From positions 7,959,726 through 8,023,725 of the forward strand of contig NC_063448.1 in assembly GCF_020379485.1 (NCBI RefSeq): a stretch of DNA of 64,000 nt, given 5' to 3'. This document shows positions 20,839 through 33,200 of the stretch, piece by piece; positions within the stretch are counted from its first letter, which is position 1; every line of letters begins with the position of its first letter. The position numbers and the translations under genes are program-made. Source of the DNA: Brassica napus (Eukaryota > Streptophyta > Magnoliopsida > Brassicales > Brassicaceae). The notes under the pieces are model-generated. The model made no database searches. It was given only the letters and a program-made list of their open reading frames with translations, and was not told the origin of the DNA.

Positions 20839-21247
20839 ATTCTGTAAATTCTCGCCCCCTCAACGGCTCTCGCCCCCTCAACGGCGACTACGGTACGGAC
20901 ATTGTACAGCTCCGTCATGGCGAGGTCTTTGCTTCTGATGAGTGCAGATCCGAGAACCCCCTGAACCACTGATTCCTCCTGTGTGCTACTCTTTACCAGT
21001 TTCTGGAGAGCTTATAATAGATCTGCAATGTCTGTCCATCAAACTCTTGACAACTCTTATCCTTTCATTGTTGCAACTATACTAGAATCTTAGATCTTCC
21101 TCTCCTTATCTAGATCCAAGCTCCTAGAAAGGACGTCTCTTTGGTGTGCGGCTTCTGGTTTCTTCTTTGGTCTTTCTGTGATAACTTTGTCACAAGTTCT
21201 TGTCTCTGCATGTTCTCTCAAGTCCGCTCTCGAGCTTTCTCAAAACG

Positions 21248-23235
21248 ATGTCTGCAACGCGCGTCTCAAATCTACATGGGAACTCAACACAAGAACAGGA
21301 TGAAGAAGATGATGACCTTGTCATCTTACCAAACGTCGATAACTCTCAGCTGATTGCTCAATTCAAACTCAATCTGGTAGGGAGAATCTTCAACACGGAA
21401 CGGCGCAACGTCGAGGCTCTCATCTCTCCACTCCCTCGACCTAACATTTGGGATGTGGAAGGAAAGGTAAGAGGTCTGGATCTAGGCAACCACAGATTCC
21501 AGTTTGATTTTGAGTCAGAGGCTGACCTCGTTAAAGTCTTAAACAAGAGGCCATGCCATTTCAACAAATGGGCTTTTGCTTTGGAACGGTGGATTCCTCA
21601 TGTCGGCGACACCTTTCCTAATACCATGACTTTCTGGATCTGTGTCAGCGGCATCCCAACACACTTCTGGATGGATCCTATTTTCGATTCTCTGGGCAAA
21701 AGGCTTGGCAATGTGGGGCTTATTGATGCTAGAGCTGCTAAAGTCCAAGTTGAAATAAACATGGATCGCCCTCTTAGATTTGCCCTCCGCGCCCAGCTGT
21801 CCACAGGTGAGATCGTCCCGGTAAAGCTTGTTTACTCTAACCTCCACCGCTACTGCAGGCACTGTCGCCATGTTTCTCATGAGGTGGAGTCTTGCCCACA
21901 ACTCTCTGAAGCTGAAAGAACAGAGAAAAGCTAATGACTGGAGGAAGATAGGGACCATCCAAATTTTAACAGAGTTGATGCTCAAAGAAAGGGAGAAACC
22001 TCTAAGCGCTCATTACCTCAACCATTCAAGGACAGACGCAATGGGGAGGACACTCACGAGGACACCCGAGATAGCGTTTGGAAACGCATTGACTCTCGGC
22101 ATGATCCACGAGTTGACCCTCGCCCTCCAAATATGATCACCGACATGATAGCAAACATGTTGATCGTCAAAGGGATCCACCTATCCATGACTCCTATAAT
22201 AAACGAAGATATGATGAGTCTTTTATCTCAAGTAAACAAAGGGAGGCATCACGCAGGGAGAGAGACAAAGGAAAGGACAGAGAAATCTCACCTAGAAAGA
22301 CCGACAATCAGAGCCCATTCCCGCTGCTGTACCAGCAAGACAAGCTACGATTTCTCCAGAACTCACCGGAGACAGACCCTTCAGGCTAAACCTCCAAAAG
22401 AAAGCCTCCACAGACCTGAAACTAAAAAAAAAAAATTTAGATGAAGGTGAGGTTTCAGATGAGGGAAGTTCTGCTAGGAAAAGCTTAAACTTTGAAGCTC
22501 CTTCACACCCACCTTCTGTCGATCTACCTATCACACTTGCCAAAGATTCATCAATCAAGGAAACCTTCTAAAAGTTGGTATGAGATGACACTAGAAGAGG
22601 AGGGTTCTATGACTGAAGAAGCGATGAACTCAAAAGCGCCCCCACAGACTTTAAACAACAGTACCTTACCACTCACTGAGAGACTCCTGGAAGAAGAAGA
22701 CTGGTTGGATGATGGGAATGACTTTGCGGATGTATATGGCAATGATTTTGGAGAAGAAGATATTGATTTGATGGAGGAGGATGATCTACTTGGCGAGGAG
22801 CTACGGATTGAGAACGAGAAGCACCTCCAAATCAACGATTCTAGAATCAAAAGGGCTGATGGAGGAGCAACTCTAGAAATCACAGACGGCTCTGGCTCGG
22901 GCAAGGTGGTTGAATCCACTGTCGACTCAAAGAACAAGACTCCTACGAAAGGGACAAGTTCTTCATCAGATCGTTTTTCAGGTTCTTCGGCGTCGATGAA
23001 GAAGAAAAGAGGGTCGCGTAGTCGTTCGACCTTTGGAGTTTCACTAAGACAACGTAAACTCAAAGTTGGGCTTGGCTCTCCAAAATCCCTCACAACAGGC
23101 ACTGGGCCAAATGGATCAAAACTAAAACAGCCAGGCCCATCTCTCTCAGCTAATCAGAGAAAAGCCCAAGAGGTAGTATTACCAAAGAACACCAACTCTA
23201 AAATGGCAAGCGAAAGGCCACCGAAAGTCCCGTGA
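21248..23235 (+). pseudogene. LINE ORF1: DUF4283 / zinc-knuckle RNA-binding protein (frameshifted)
   Basis: The ATG at 21248 (MSATRVSNLHG) opens a frame to 21934. It holds a DUF4283 domain (about residues 35-180; ALERWIPH, FWICVSGIP) and a CX2CX4HX4C knuckle (YCRHCRHVSHEVESCP). The frame then breaks and the rest is spread over other frames (21828-22136, 22133-22444, and an acidic-to-basic tail ending at 23235). The protein would coat LINE RNA. The stop at 23233-23235 overlaps the ATG of ORF2 by one base (TGATG), an arrangement that suggests stop-restart translation. Confidence 0.75.
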
Positions 23236-26200
23236 TGAATACTATTGCTTGGAATTGTCAAGGAGCTGGAGCTCCATTGACAAAGGAACATCTTCAAGAA
23301 CTTCATCACTGTTTTCTACCTAGGTTTTTATTTTTATCGGAGACAATAACAATCGATCTTTTTTGCAAGATGTGCAAGGTTCTTATGGTTATGATCGAGT
23401 CTACACCGTCGATCCAGTGGTCGCAGTGGTGGTTTAGCTCTTATTTATATGGATGATCCTGTTGTTTCTATTTTGTATGCGGATGAGCACATGATTGATA
23501 TTGAATCTACTTTTGAAGGACATGTTATTTATATGACATTTTTTTATGGTGATCCGGTTATAAGAAATCGTGATTTGGTTTGGGAGCGACTAACACGAAT
23601 GAGTTTAAACCGGAGCCAAGCTTGGTTTATGATTGGTGACTTCAACGAGATTACGGGAAAGCATGAAAAGAGAGGAGGAAGGAGGAGACCGGAAAATTCT
23701 TTCCTCCCTTTCTGCACCATGCTGGATAATTGTGGGATGCTTGCTTTTCCATATAAGGGAAACTCGTTTTCGTGGGAGGGAAGGAGACGATCCGGAAAAG
23801 TCAAATGTAAATTAGACAGAGCCGTGGCGAATGAAGAATGGCACTCACTCTTCCCGGCCACAAATGTGGAGTTCTTACAGCTTTGGGGATCAGATCACCG
23901 ACCAGTGTTAGCATGTATACAATCCGTATACAGAAGATCGAAGAAGAGTTCTAGATTTGACAAAAGATGTATGGGGAAACCCGGATTTAAGGAGGCAATT
24001 GTTTCAGGTTGGGGCCCTTTCAGTGAAACCCATGATATGGACTTTCACCATAAAGTAGCCTCTTGCCGACGAAACATAATTTCTTGGCGAAAGAACAATC
24101 CGACAAATTCAGCAAGACTTATTGAAGAGCTGAAAAATAAAATTGATGTAGCCCAGGAAGATGACCATATTACTTTGGATGAGCTAGAAGATCTACGACG
24201 TCAACTTATCACCGCTTTCAGGGAAGAGGACGAGTACTGGCAACAAAAAAGTAGAACACAATGGCATCGAGCCGGTGATAGAAATATAAAATTCCATCAT
24301 GGTATCACAAAGCAAAGACGAGCTAGGAATCAGGTCATTTGTATCAAGGACAAAGAGGGCAGGATGGTAGAGAGCGATCGTGGAATAGAAACGGTGGCTG
24401 TCGAACATTTCCAAGATCTCTTCTCTACCTCTATACCTACAGATATGGACGCCTCTTTGTGCTTCATAAAAAATAAAGTTTCAGCTTCAACAAATGACAC
24501 TCTGACAGCAGAACCGACGGAGCAAGAAATCAAAAAAGCTTTATTTGATATTAACCCGGATAAATCTCCAGGCCCAGATGGTATGACGAGTAGACATTTT
24601 CAGAGATTTTGGCATGTTATGCAAAGAGATATCATCAGACTAGTGAAAGACTTCTTCAATGGTGGGAACTTTGACCCGAGACTGAATCAGACCAACATTT
24701 GCTTGATCCCAAAGAAGGAAAGACCGAGAGAAATGAAGGAGTTCAGACGTATTAGCATCTGTAACGTTAGTTACAAGATCATATCGAAACTGCTATCTAA
24801 AAGACTTAAGAGAGTTCTCCCTGAGCTGATTTCAGGGACTCAATCTGCCTTTGTGGCAAGACGGTTGATCACAGATAATATTTTACTTGCGCAAGAGAAC
24901 TTCCACGCCCTCCGGACAAACACCAGAGCTAGAGAAGAATTTATGGCTATCAAGACGGACATGAGCAAAGCGTACAACAGGGTGGAATGGAGTTTTATCC
25001 GGACCTTGATGCTACGTTTGGGGTTTGCAGAAAAGTTGGTTGATCTTCTTATGTTTTATGTTACATCGGTCTCATATCAAGTGATCATTAATGGAGAACC
25101 CAGGGGCAAAATTATACCCACGAGAGGTTTGAGGCAGAGAGACCCATTATCCCCGTTCCTTTTCATTTTGTGCACTGAAGCTCTGATCTCCCTCCTTAAA
25201 GGAGCGGAGGATGAGAAGCGCATCTTAGGACTACGTGTCGCTCGGGCCAGCCCCCGGATATCTCACCTTCTCTTTGCAGACGACAGCCTATTTTCTGTAA
25301 AGCAGAAGTGACACAGTGCAAGAAAATTTTAGACATCTTGGACTCATATAGAAAAGCTTTGGGACATCAACTAAATGCGACAAAATCCTCCATCATTTTT
25401 GGAAATAAGGTCGACCAAAACATAAATCAGAATATAAAAGGCGTTCTTGGGATTCATACTGAAGGTGGGATGGGCAAATACCTCGGACTCCCGGAGCAAA
25501 TTTGTGGCTCTAAGATGAAAGTTTTCTGTTACGTACAAGACCGTATCAATGGATGTGTCACCTCGTGGTCGGCTAGATTACTCTCGAAAGGGGGTAAAGA
25601 GGTTCAAATAAAATTTGTGGCGCAAGCTGTGCCGACATACAGTATGTCGTGCTACTTGATTCCACAAGACATTGTGGAGAAACTAAAGAGTGATATCTCA
25701 AACTTTTGGTGGAGCTCGAGCCAAAACAATCTAGGGTTACACTGGATTGCATGGGACAAGATATGCGTTCCACATGATCAAGGTGGACTTGGCTTTTTGG
25801 ACTTACATGACTTTAATATTGCCCTATTAGCAAAACAACTTTGGAGATTGATCCAGTTTCCAAACTCTCTGCTTGCCCGAGTCTTGAGAGGACGGTACTA
25901 TAATCGATCAAGCCCCTTGGAAGATCGGAAGGTCTACTCACCCTCATATGGCTGGCGTAGTATTATGGCAGCAAAACCACTCCTCAAATCGGGCATACGA
26001 AAGACTATTGGAGCAGGACAAAACACATGTGTTTGGTCCGAGCCTTGGATCCCGGACATTGAGGCTCGCCCGCCGAGACCATCTGATCGAATTACTCATT
26101 GACACCAAAAACTCCTTGTCCACTCCTTCATTAAGCGTGATAGAAGGGATTGGGATACTAACCTGTTACTAGACTACTTTCATCCTGAGGATATCCCGTT

Positions 26201-27285
26201 AATACTCAAACTACGAGCAAGTAATACATGGTCTATGGATGGGTACGCGTGGAACTTTACAAAGTCGGGCGTTTACTCGGTAAAATCAGGATATCAATGT
26301 TTACAGAAGACTAAATTGTGTGATGACGAAGCCCAGATTGTACAACCGAGTATCACTGGTTTACAGAGCCATGTGTGGAGTATCCCCGCCCCTAGGAAGA
26401 TGAAACACTTTATGTGGCAAGCTTTGACAGGATGTATTGCTACAGCCGAAATACTTGCCTATAGACACTTGGGCACCAATAGGAGCTGTCCTAGATGCGG
26501 TGACCCTGAGAAAACCATTAATCACCTCCTCTTTGAATGCCCCCCGGCTCTCCAGGTGTGGGCTTTATCGGACTATCCGTCCCTTCCGGGTTACTTCCCG
26601 AGTACTTTTGTTTATCAAAACATGAACTTCCTTTTTTGGAAGAAGTGAAACGTGACCTCTATGGAACCACTTATTGAGACTTTTCCATGGATCTTATGGT
26701 ACATTTAGAAGGCTCGCAATGATAAATTTTTCGATGGTAAGGATATCTCACCATTGGATACCCTCCAGCTAGCTAGCTTCCCTTGAAGCTGAATGTTGGA
26801 GGAAAGCGAATTTACTTGAGGAGGGTGAAGAAGAGGAGCAACATCCTGCTCCGTCGCTGGTTTCGACTCTTCCTGTGGACTCCCAACGTCCGACATGCTA
26901 GATCGATGCATCATGGATCGATAATAGCACGGTTAGTGGCTTAGGGTGGTTCTACAATGGTCAAATGGGAGTCGAAAGATTTGAACTACAGGGTTGCAGG
27001 AAAAGCCTATCAGCCCTCCATGCAGAGATGGAATGACTCATATGGGAGATGCCATGTTTACAAGAGTTGCAGTACACTGTGATTCATATCGAGACAGACT
27101 GTTCCGACCTGGTGGACATGATTGCTAACCCTACTGACTGGCCGACCTTTGCCTCCGAGTTAGTTTCCTTCCGACTTCTACGAGGCGGCTTCTTGGAGTT
27201 CAGTATCGGCCGAGGACAAGAAATTCTCGTGCAGATTCTCTCTCCAAGGATGCAAGATGTAGCGGTGTTCTCTTTTCCCATATAG
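23235..27285 (+). pseudogene. LINE ORF2: endonuclease-reverse transcriptase (broken)
   Basis: The domains are in order but in several frames. The start (MNTIAWNCQGAGA) is in one frame. The endonuclease (WFMIGDFNEITG, SDHRPVLA) and reverse transcriptase occupy 23449-25311. The RT end is at 25308-26102, a zf-RVT zinc-binding region at 26235-26648 (CPRCGDPEKTINHLLFECP), and an RNase H-like tail at 27049-27285 (HIETDCSDLVDMI). The FADD catalytic pair is present. The second Asp of the usual AYDRVEW motif is Asn, and the usual LRQGDPLSP reads LRQRDPLSP. The break near 25300 is a one-base frameshift in a T run, and an in-frame TGA lies at 26100-26102. The element cannot make its own machinery. Confidence 0.85.
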
Positions 27286-27377
27286 ATCAGACCCAGCCGG
27301 ACAGAGCGTCTCTTCGGAACGACTCAAACCCGACTACCACTTGATCTTAGAAGATGGGCGTCGACAAAAAAAAAAAA

Positions 27378-27681
27378 ATTTTGTTTTCTAGTTTTTTATC
27401 ACATGGATTTTGAAAATCACATGGATACACATGATATTTTGAAAGTTGAGTCTTATGAGAAAAAAAAAATGATAGAATTCATTTCCCAATAACACTAGAT
27501 TTAGTTAGAATTATAGATTCAATAATAACTAGACTTTTTGAATAACAAGAGATTTACATGGATTTTGAAAATTCTTAAACCAATAACAATGGATTCTACT
27601 AAGATTTTTGAAATCCAAGAACCAATAACAATGGAATATCAAAATTTTCAAAGTTCATGAGAATTCACTTACCAATAACCC
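27378..27681. repeat. Right inverted arm of the shell transposon, outer part
   Basis: This is the reverse complement of 5907-6550 apart from the tandem expansion in the left arm. It ends ACCAATAACCC at 27681. It begins with the second copy of the LINE target duplication. Confidence 0.8.
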
Positions 27682-28346
27682 GCCCTAAGAATTTCAAATC
27701 TATTTCTCTCTGAACCGATAATTCGAAAATTAATTACCCAAAAAACCTTGGTTTTAATTGGTTTATTATCAACCATGTCATTTTAAACTGGCTAAACCAA
27801 ACCAAAATCAATTTTTATCAGAAAATTATTTATGTTTTTGATAAAAATAAAAAAGTTGATTCTGGCCGCATTTGATTTCTTATTTGATTGAGTAAGAGCG
27901 ATATTGATTGGCTGATTCTGGAATTATGCATCCAAAGGTTGTGGTGGCTGATTGTTTTGTTACGGGAGAGACGCGGTGGCCTGAGACGCCATGAATCGAA
28001 AATTTCATAGATAATGAAGATGTAGGTAGGAGTGCGTTGTGAGTCTTGTGACTGCAACAAGTTGAGACGTCCAAGAGATAACAAATTGAAATTGAGATGA
28101 GTAGTCATGGGAAGCGAAGTGATGATATTGCAATGGTCAAATCAACGGTGATAGAAGTTCGGCGAAGAAGAACAAACCATCGTGATATTCATGGCTTAAT
28201 AATTTAAAATGTTTCAAATTCTGAGAGCAATAGCTAATGAATTAATTTGTATTGTTGTTCGTCTTCTATAACTAAATTCCAGCAAGGAACAAGAAAGACA
28301 AAATTCCAAAAGAGAAAGAAAACATTTAAGAAGAGTTCAGTTCCCC

Positions 28347-30284
28347 ATGTCAAACCCTTGGTTGACGCCCCGCCGTGCTTCCGCCCTATCCCCTCCGTCT
28401 CTCGCCGCTGGTGATGACCGGAACCCCATCCCTCCTCTTCCCCCCGACCCTCCTGACCTTGGCCAATACCCTCCACTTTCTCCCTCTAACACCAAAACCA
28501 TCCTTGCCCGTAATTCTTCCCCCAAAACTGTTGTTTCTGTTAAAGGAACTTCTACCTCTATCGTTGGCTCTGCTGAAGCTAAGTCAACTCTTAAGCCTAA
28601 GATTATTGGATCTGAAGGCAAAACCGGTTCAGTTGCTTCTGGATCTGAGAAAACTTCTCCCCAACAATTCACAATTCTAAAACCTAAAAAATCTTCCCCC
28701 CTCCAAACCAACCGAGCCGCATCCCCTCCGAGTCAAATCTCCACCCACTCTCCTCCTTCTGAAGAAACCTCCACCCGTACTACTCAACCTGAACAAACTG
28801 AAACCTCAGATATTTTGATGGCAGAAGCTCCTCTTCCAGCTTCTGTTACTCCTCCTCCTACTGTTAATGTGTCTCCTGCAGCTCAGCAAGAGCCACAAAA
28901 ATCTTTTGTTCAGCAAATGCCACAAAATTCCTCTACTCAGCAGACTCCTTCCCTAGTTGAAAAAATCAGAAGATTAGAGGATAAGTCCCTCACGAGGCTT
29001 GCACCAGTGTCTTTTGCAGAGAATGGAAGGCCTCGAGTGCTTATACCTGATGAAGTGTTCCAAATAGGTGTAGATCTCCATAAAGACTTCATTGTTTGCT
29101 ACTTCAAAGGAAGACCGCCACCTTACAGTCAGATCCAAAGCGTCCTGAACCACATGTGGGGAAAGGGTAAACGCCTGGAAATTCACAACAACCCTAATAC
29201 AAGATCAGTGCTAGTTCGGATAACTAGTGATTGGCTTAAACAAAAGATTCTTGAAAAAGGTATATGGTATGTAGGTGATTCCATGTTTCACACTGCTCAA
29301 TGGAACTCAGCTCATTCTAACCAGTCACCGTCTATGCAATCTATCCAAATATGGGCTCACCTGCATGGAGTGCCTCTGGATCTCCGTCACCAGAAGGGGC
29401 TTAGCTTGGTAGCTGGACTGGTAGGCGAACCTAAAGAAACTGATGATTTCACCAAAAATCTTGTTAGTCTCACTCTCTCACATGTAAAAGTTGAAGTGGA
29501 CTTGACAGGACCTCTCCCTTCAGTAGTGGAGTTCAGCCGTCAGTCTGGTGAGGTTGTTGAAGTGCTTGTAACTTATCCATGGCTTCCTCCTACTTGTGCT
29601 CATTGTAAAGAGTTGGGTCATATTCAAAAGAATTGTCTTCTGATCCCACTTGCTACAAAAGACCCAGCTCATAAAGTCCAAACTCCTGCACAGAAAGATA
29701 AACAACAAGAAGAAAGAACTGATCCGACCATGGCTAATGCAGCCAAAAACAAAGCACCTAAGACTCTTCAAGGTGCTGTGAAACAAGTCTACAAGGCTAA
29801 GTCTCCCTCTCCAAAGAAGTCTACCCCTACTTCTTCTCTGGCTGGCTCCGCTTCTTTAGAAGCAGTTCCCCCTACCTCTGCTCTAGCGCCCACTGGCCCT
29901 TTCACCCTTAACTTGGCCTCATCTGAATCTGTGATCCCTCCTCCCTCAACCCTTCCTAGCCTCCCACCCCCTGGCCCTCCAAAACACAACTCTACCCCCT
30001 CATCATCATTGACCCTTGCTTTACCCTCCCTCTTTAAACCTGATAACCCGTCATTCCACTTCACTCCTGAACCTCTCCAAAAGCCTGCTCTAAAAAAATC
30101 TCGATCAAATCCATCTATAGACTCAACCATCCAGACCTCACCCACCTCTCAAAGTTCCCCCTCCTCCTCTTTTGTTGTCCCTGTCCCTTTAACCCTCCAA
30201 TCTGTTAAAACCTCAAACTCTTTTTCTTCTTTGACTGCTGCTTCGGCTTTTCCACTTGTGGGAGAGCCACCTCTATCCCAATGA
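28347..30284 (+). CDS. LINE ORF1: DUF4283 / zinc-knuckle RNA-binding protein
   Basis: The protein has 645 residues, uninterrupted from the ATG at 28347. Residues 1-195 are low-complexity and rich in Pro, Ser and Thr. Residues about 205-400 form a DUF4283 domain ([32 protein letters not shown]). Residues about 415-435 are a CX2CX4HX4C zinc knuckle ([14 protein letters not shown]). The tail is again Ser/Pro-rich with a basic patch ([10 protein letters not shown]). It would bind the element's RNA in the ribonucleoprotein. It ends TGA within ATGA, so ORF2 starts inside the ORF1 stop. Confidence 0.85.
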   Translation: MSNPWLTPRRASALSPPSLAAGDDRNPIPPLPPDPPDLGQYPPLSPSNTKTILARNSSPKTVVSVKGTSTSIVGSAEAKSTLKPKIIGSEGKTGSVASGSEKTSPQQFTILKPKKSSPLQTNRAASPPSQISTHSPPSEETSTRTTQPEQTETSDILMAEAPLPASVTPPPTVNVSPAAQQEPQKSFVQQMPQNSSTQQTPSLVEKIRRLEDKSLTRLAPVSFAENGRPRVLIPDEVFQIGVDLHKDFIVCYFKGRPPPYSQIQSVLNHMWGKGKRLEIHNNPNTRSVLVRITSDWLKQKILEKGIWYVGDSMFHTAQWNSAHSNQSPSMQSIQIWAHLHGVPLDLRHQKGLSLVAGLVGEPKETDDFTKNLVSLTLSHVKVEVDLTGPLPSVVEFSRQSGEVVEVLVTYPWLPPTCAHCKELGHIQKNCLLIPLATKDPAHKVQTPAQKDKQQEERTDPTMANAAKNKAPKTLQGAVKQVYKAKSPSPKKSTPTSSLAGSASLEAVPPTSALAPTGPFTLNLASSESVIPPPSTLPSLPPPGPPKHNSTPSSSLTLALPSLFKPDNPSFHFTPEPLQKPALKKSRSNPSIDSTIQTSPTSQSSPSSSFVVPVPLTLQSVKTSNSFSSLTAASAFPLVGEPPLSQ

Positions 30285-33200
30285 GTGCAAAACTCTTTTT
30301 TTGGAACGTCCGTGGACTTAATGACACGGACAAGCATGTACCTTTTTGTCAATGGCTTAACAGTCATCAACCCATTTTCGGATCTCTTTTGGAAACCCAT
30401 ATTAAAGATCACAATCTGAACCACCTTATGTCTAAGCTCTGTTGTGATTGGGATTTTCCAACCAATCATGCCTCAGATGAAGATGGACGTATTATCATCA
30501 TTTGGAAACACCCGGCAAAAGTCAGGTTGATTCACCAGAGTCGCCAATCCCTAACGTGTGAAGTCTCCTTGCCTACCTGCAGTCCCTTCATTCACACATC
30601 AGTGTATGCTTCTAATGAAAGATTTGAAAGGAACAGTCTGTGGGTTGAGCTGATTGACCTGTTCCAGAGTCTCTCACTTCATGCGACTCCGTGGATCATA
30701 GGAGGAGACTTTAATGAAATTACTCATCAAACTGAGCACTCTCTGATGGCTGTCAACACCTTATCTTCTCAGATGGTTGACTTCAGTGATTGTCTCCGAC
30801 ATGTGGGAGTGTTTGATCTCCGGTTTCAAGGGCCGTTGTTCACTTGGTCAAATCATCAGCCCGACACTCCTATAGCAAAGAAGTTGGACCGGCTCTTGGT
30901 TAACTCAACCTTCATCTCAGCGTTTCCCAACAGTATAGCCTTCTTCCTTCCACCCTTAACCTCAGACCATAGCCCCTGTCTTGTTGATCTCGCCCATACA
31001 CTTCCTACTGCTGGTACCAAGCCTTTCCGTTTCTTTAACTACCTAACCAAACACCCGCAATTCCTCCAGCTGGTGAATGAGACTTGGGCACAGGCCGGAA
31101 GCATGGCTGTCAACCTGACAAAACTGTGTTGGAAACTCAAAAGCTTAAAAGGAGTGCTAAAAAACTTAAATACAGAAAAATTTTCAAATATTCAGATGAG
31201 GGTTAGTGAGGCTAACTGTTTGTTACAAGTTGTACAGGTGAAAGCATTGGAAGTTCCTACTGAAACTAACCTGTTGCAGGAGAGGGAGGCACTTCAAAAA
31301 TGGTTGTTCTTGCGCCAGATTGAAGAATCCTACTTTCGCCAAAAATCAAGGGTTAACTGGCTTAAAGAGGGAGTCCAGAACACTGCATATTTTTTCAGAG
31401 TATTTCAAACTAGAGTCAGCTACAACTCCATTTGTACATTCCAACTGTCCTCAGGAATCTTCATCTCTGATCCTCTGCTCATGAGTCACCTCGCCATCAA
31501 ACACTTTCAGAGTATCCTCGGTCCTGAAACGCTTCACCCACTCCTGCTCACTTCGCATCCTTCTTGGTTCTCTGACCTGACTGGTTTTGTGTTCCCTCAA
31601 CGCTTAACTGCCTCAATGACCTCTATCCCTTCAAGCACTGAGATCACTAAGGTTATGTTCAAACTCAACCCAAATAAGGCCCCCGGGCCGGATGGTCTGA
31701 CCTCTGGATTTTTCAAGGCTACTTGGTCTCTACTAGGTGATGAGGTTGTCTGTTCTATCACTGATTTCTTCCTCAACTCTTTCCTTCCAGCCACAACAAA
31801 CTCAGCTATCTTGTCTCTAGTGCCCAAGAGGCCGGGTGCTTCCTTCATCACCGACTATCGGCCAATTGCTTGCCTAAACACTATATACAAAGTGATCTCT
31901 AGGCTACTGGTACGTCGTCTGAAGCCGGTCTTGTCCTCCATCATTGTTCCAAATCAGACCGCATTTGTCAAAGACAGACTTCTTCTCGAGAACACTGTTC
32001 TTGCGGGTGAACTGGTCAACGGATATCACAAGAGACAGGGTCCTAAAAGGATTACCATAAAGGTTGACATTGCAAAGGCTTTTGATACTCTCTCTTGGGA
32101 GTTCCTTTTCAACTGTTTGCAGGGGCTAGGGGTTCCAGAAATTCTAACTGGCTGGCTAAGGAAATGTGTCTGCACTACTAACTTCATGATAGGATACAAC
32201 GGTCGGGTTCAAGGTTACTTTAAAGGGAAGCGGGGCTTAAGGCAGGGTGATCCTCTTTCTCCTTATCTCTTTGTGGTAGCGATGAACATCCTCTCCGTTA
32301 TGCTGAACAAAGCCGCTGCGGACCTAAAGATTAAGTATCATCACAAGTGTGCTACTTCCAAGCTCACCCACCTTTGCTTCGCTGACGACCTCCTTATATT
32401 CATTGACGGTTCTATAGAATCAGTGCAGAATGTCCTCCAGGTCCTTAAGGAGTTTGAGATGCGGTCTGGGTTGGCGGTTAGTATAGAGAAGTCCTCCTTC
32501 TTTGCCTCGGGCCTTACTCAACAAGAATTAGATGCCATCAAAGTCTCCACTGGAATGCAACAAGGATCCCTCCCGGTTCGTTACTTAGGAGTCCCACTAA
32601 GTTCGAAAAAACTCTCCCTGGCTAACTGTGAGGTCCTCCTGCATCAAATAAAAGGAAAGATGACTTCTTGGAGTGCAAAAACTCTATCCTTTGCAGGACG
32701 ACTGTTACTCATTAAGACTGTCATAGCGGGCATTAATAACTTTTGGTGCTCAACATTCATCCTTCCTAAAGAATGCATCCGGCGTATCAACTCTATATGT
32801 GGTCACTTCCTGTGGCAAGGAAACTTAGAAGGAGTCCATAACGCTAGGGTATCTTGGGAGATGGTTACTAAGACTAAGAAAGAGGGAGGACTAGGCATCA
32901 AAGATTTGGGAATTTGGAACAAGGCATGTTGTTTAAAGCTCATCTGGCTACTATTCTTCCAATCAGGTTCAGTTTGGGTCGCATGGTACAGAAATGAGGT
33001 GCTAAACGGGTGTATTAACAACTTTTGGACAGCAAAGATAAGCCCTACGAACTCATGGCTGGATAACAAACTCCTAAAGCTATGAGGAGAGGTGTTTACC
33101 TGAATAAAATTGCGTGTGGGAGATGGGACTGATTGTCGGTTTTGGACTGATAATTGGTCTCCGTTTGGATCCCTACAGACATATCTCCTTAGAAATTCGA

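Larger units (their letters stand above)
20839..27377 (+). mobile_element. LINE (L1-type non-LTR retrotransposon), decayed
   Basis: The element is flanked by the 8-bp target duplication ATTTTGTT (20831-20838 and 27378-27385) and ends in a run of 13 A. It therefore inserted by target-primed reverse transcription into the right arm of the shell transposon. Its near-full length (6.5 kb) includes a leader with a duplicated CTCGCCCCCTCAACGG block at about 20849-20885, an ORF1 region and an ORF2 region. Both ORFs are broken by frameshifts and stops. Confidence 0.88.
5907..27681. mobile_element. Long-terminal-inverted-repeat DNA transposon shell (MULE-like), heavily nested
   Basis: The outermost ends are inverted copies beginning GGGTTATTGGTAAGTGAATT (left at 5907, right at 27681 on the other strand). 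The left arm runs to about 6971. Its partner on the right is 27681 back to about 27378, continuing at 20838 back to about 20385, with a LINE inserted between. A MuDR-type transposase exon (16544-16918) lies inside, so I infer a Mutator-like element. Removing the nested Athila, LINE and smaller insertions leaves roughly 6-7 kb. The 9 bp flanking each end share only AAGA, so no clean target duplication remains. A PIF/Harbinger origin for the outer GGGTTATTGG ends is the main alternative. Confidence 0.65.

Noticed and set aside
28234..28711. Antisense frames rich in Gly/Glu over the start of LINE ORF1.
   Set aside because: They are complements of the Pro/Ser-rich ORF1 N-terminus and stop at no meaningful border.
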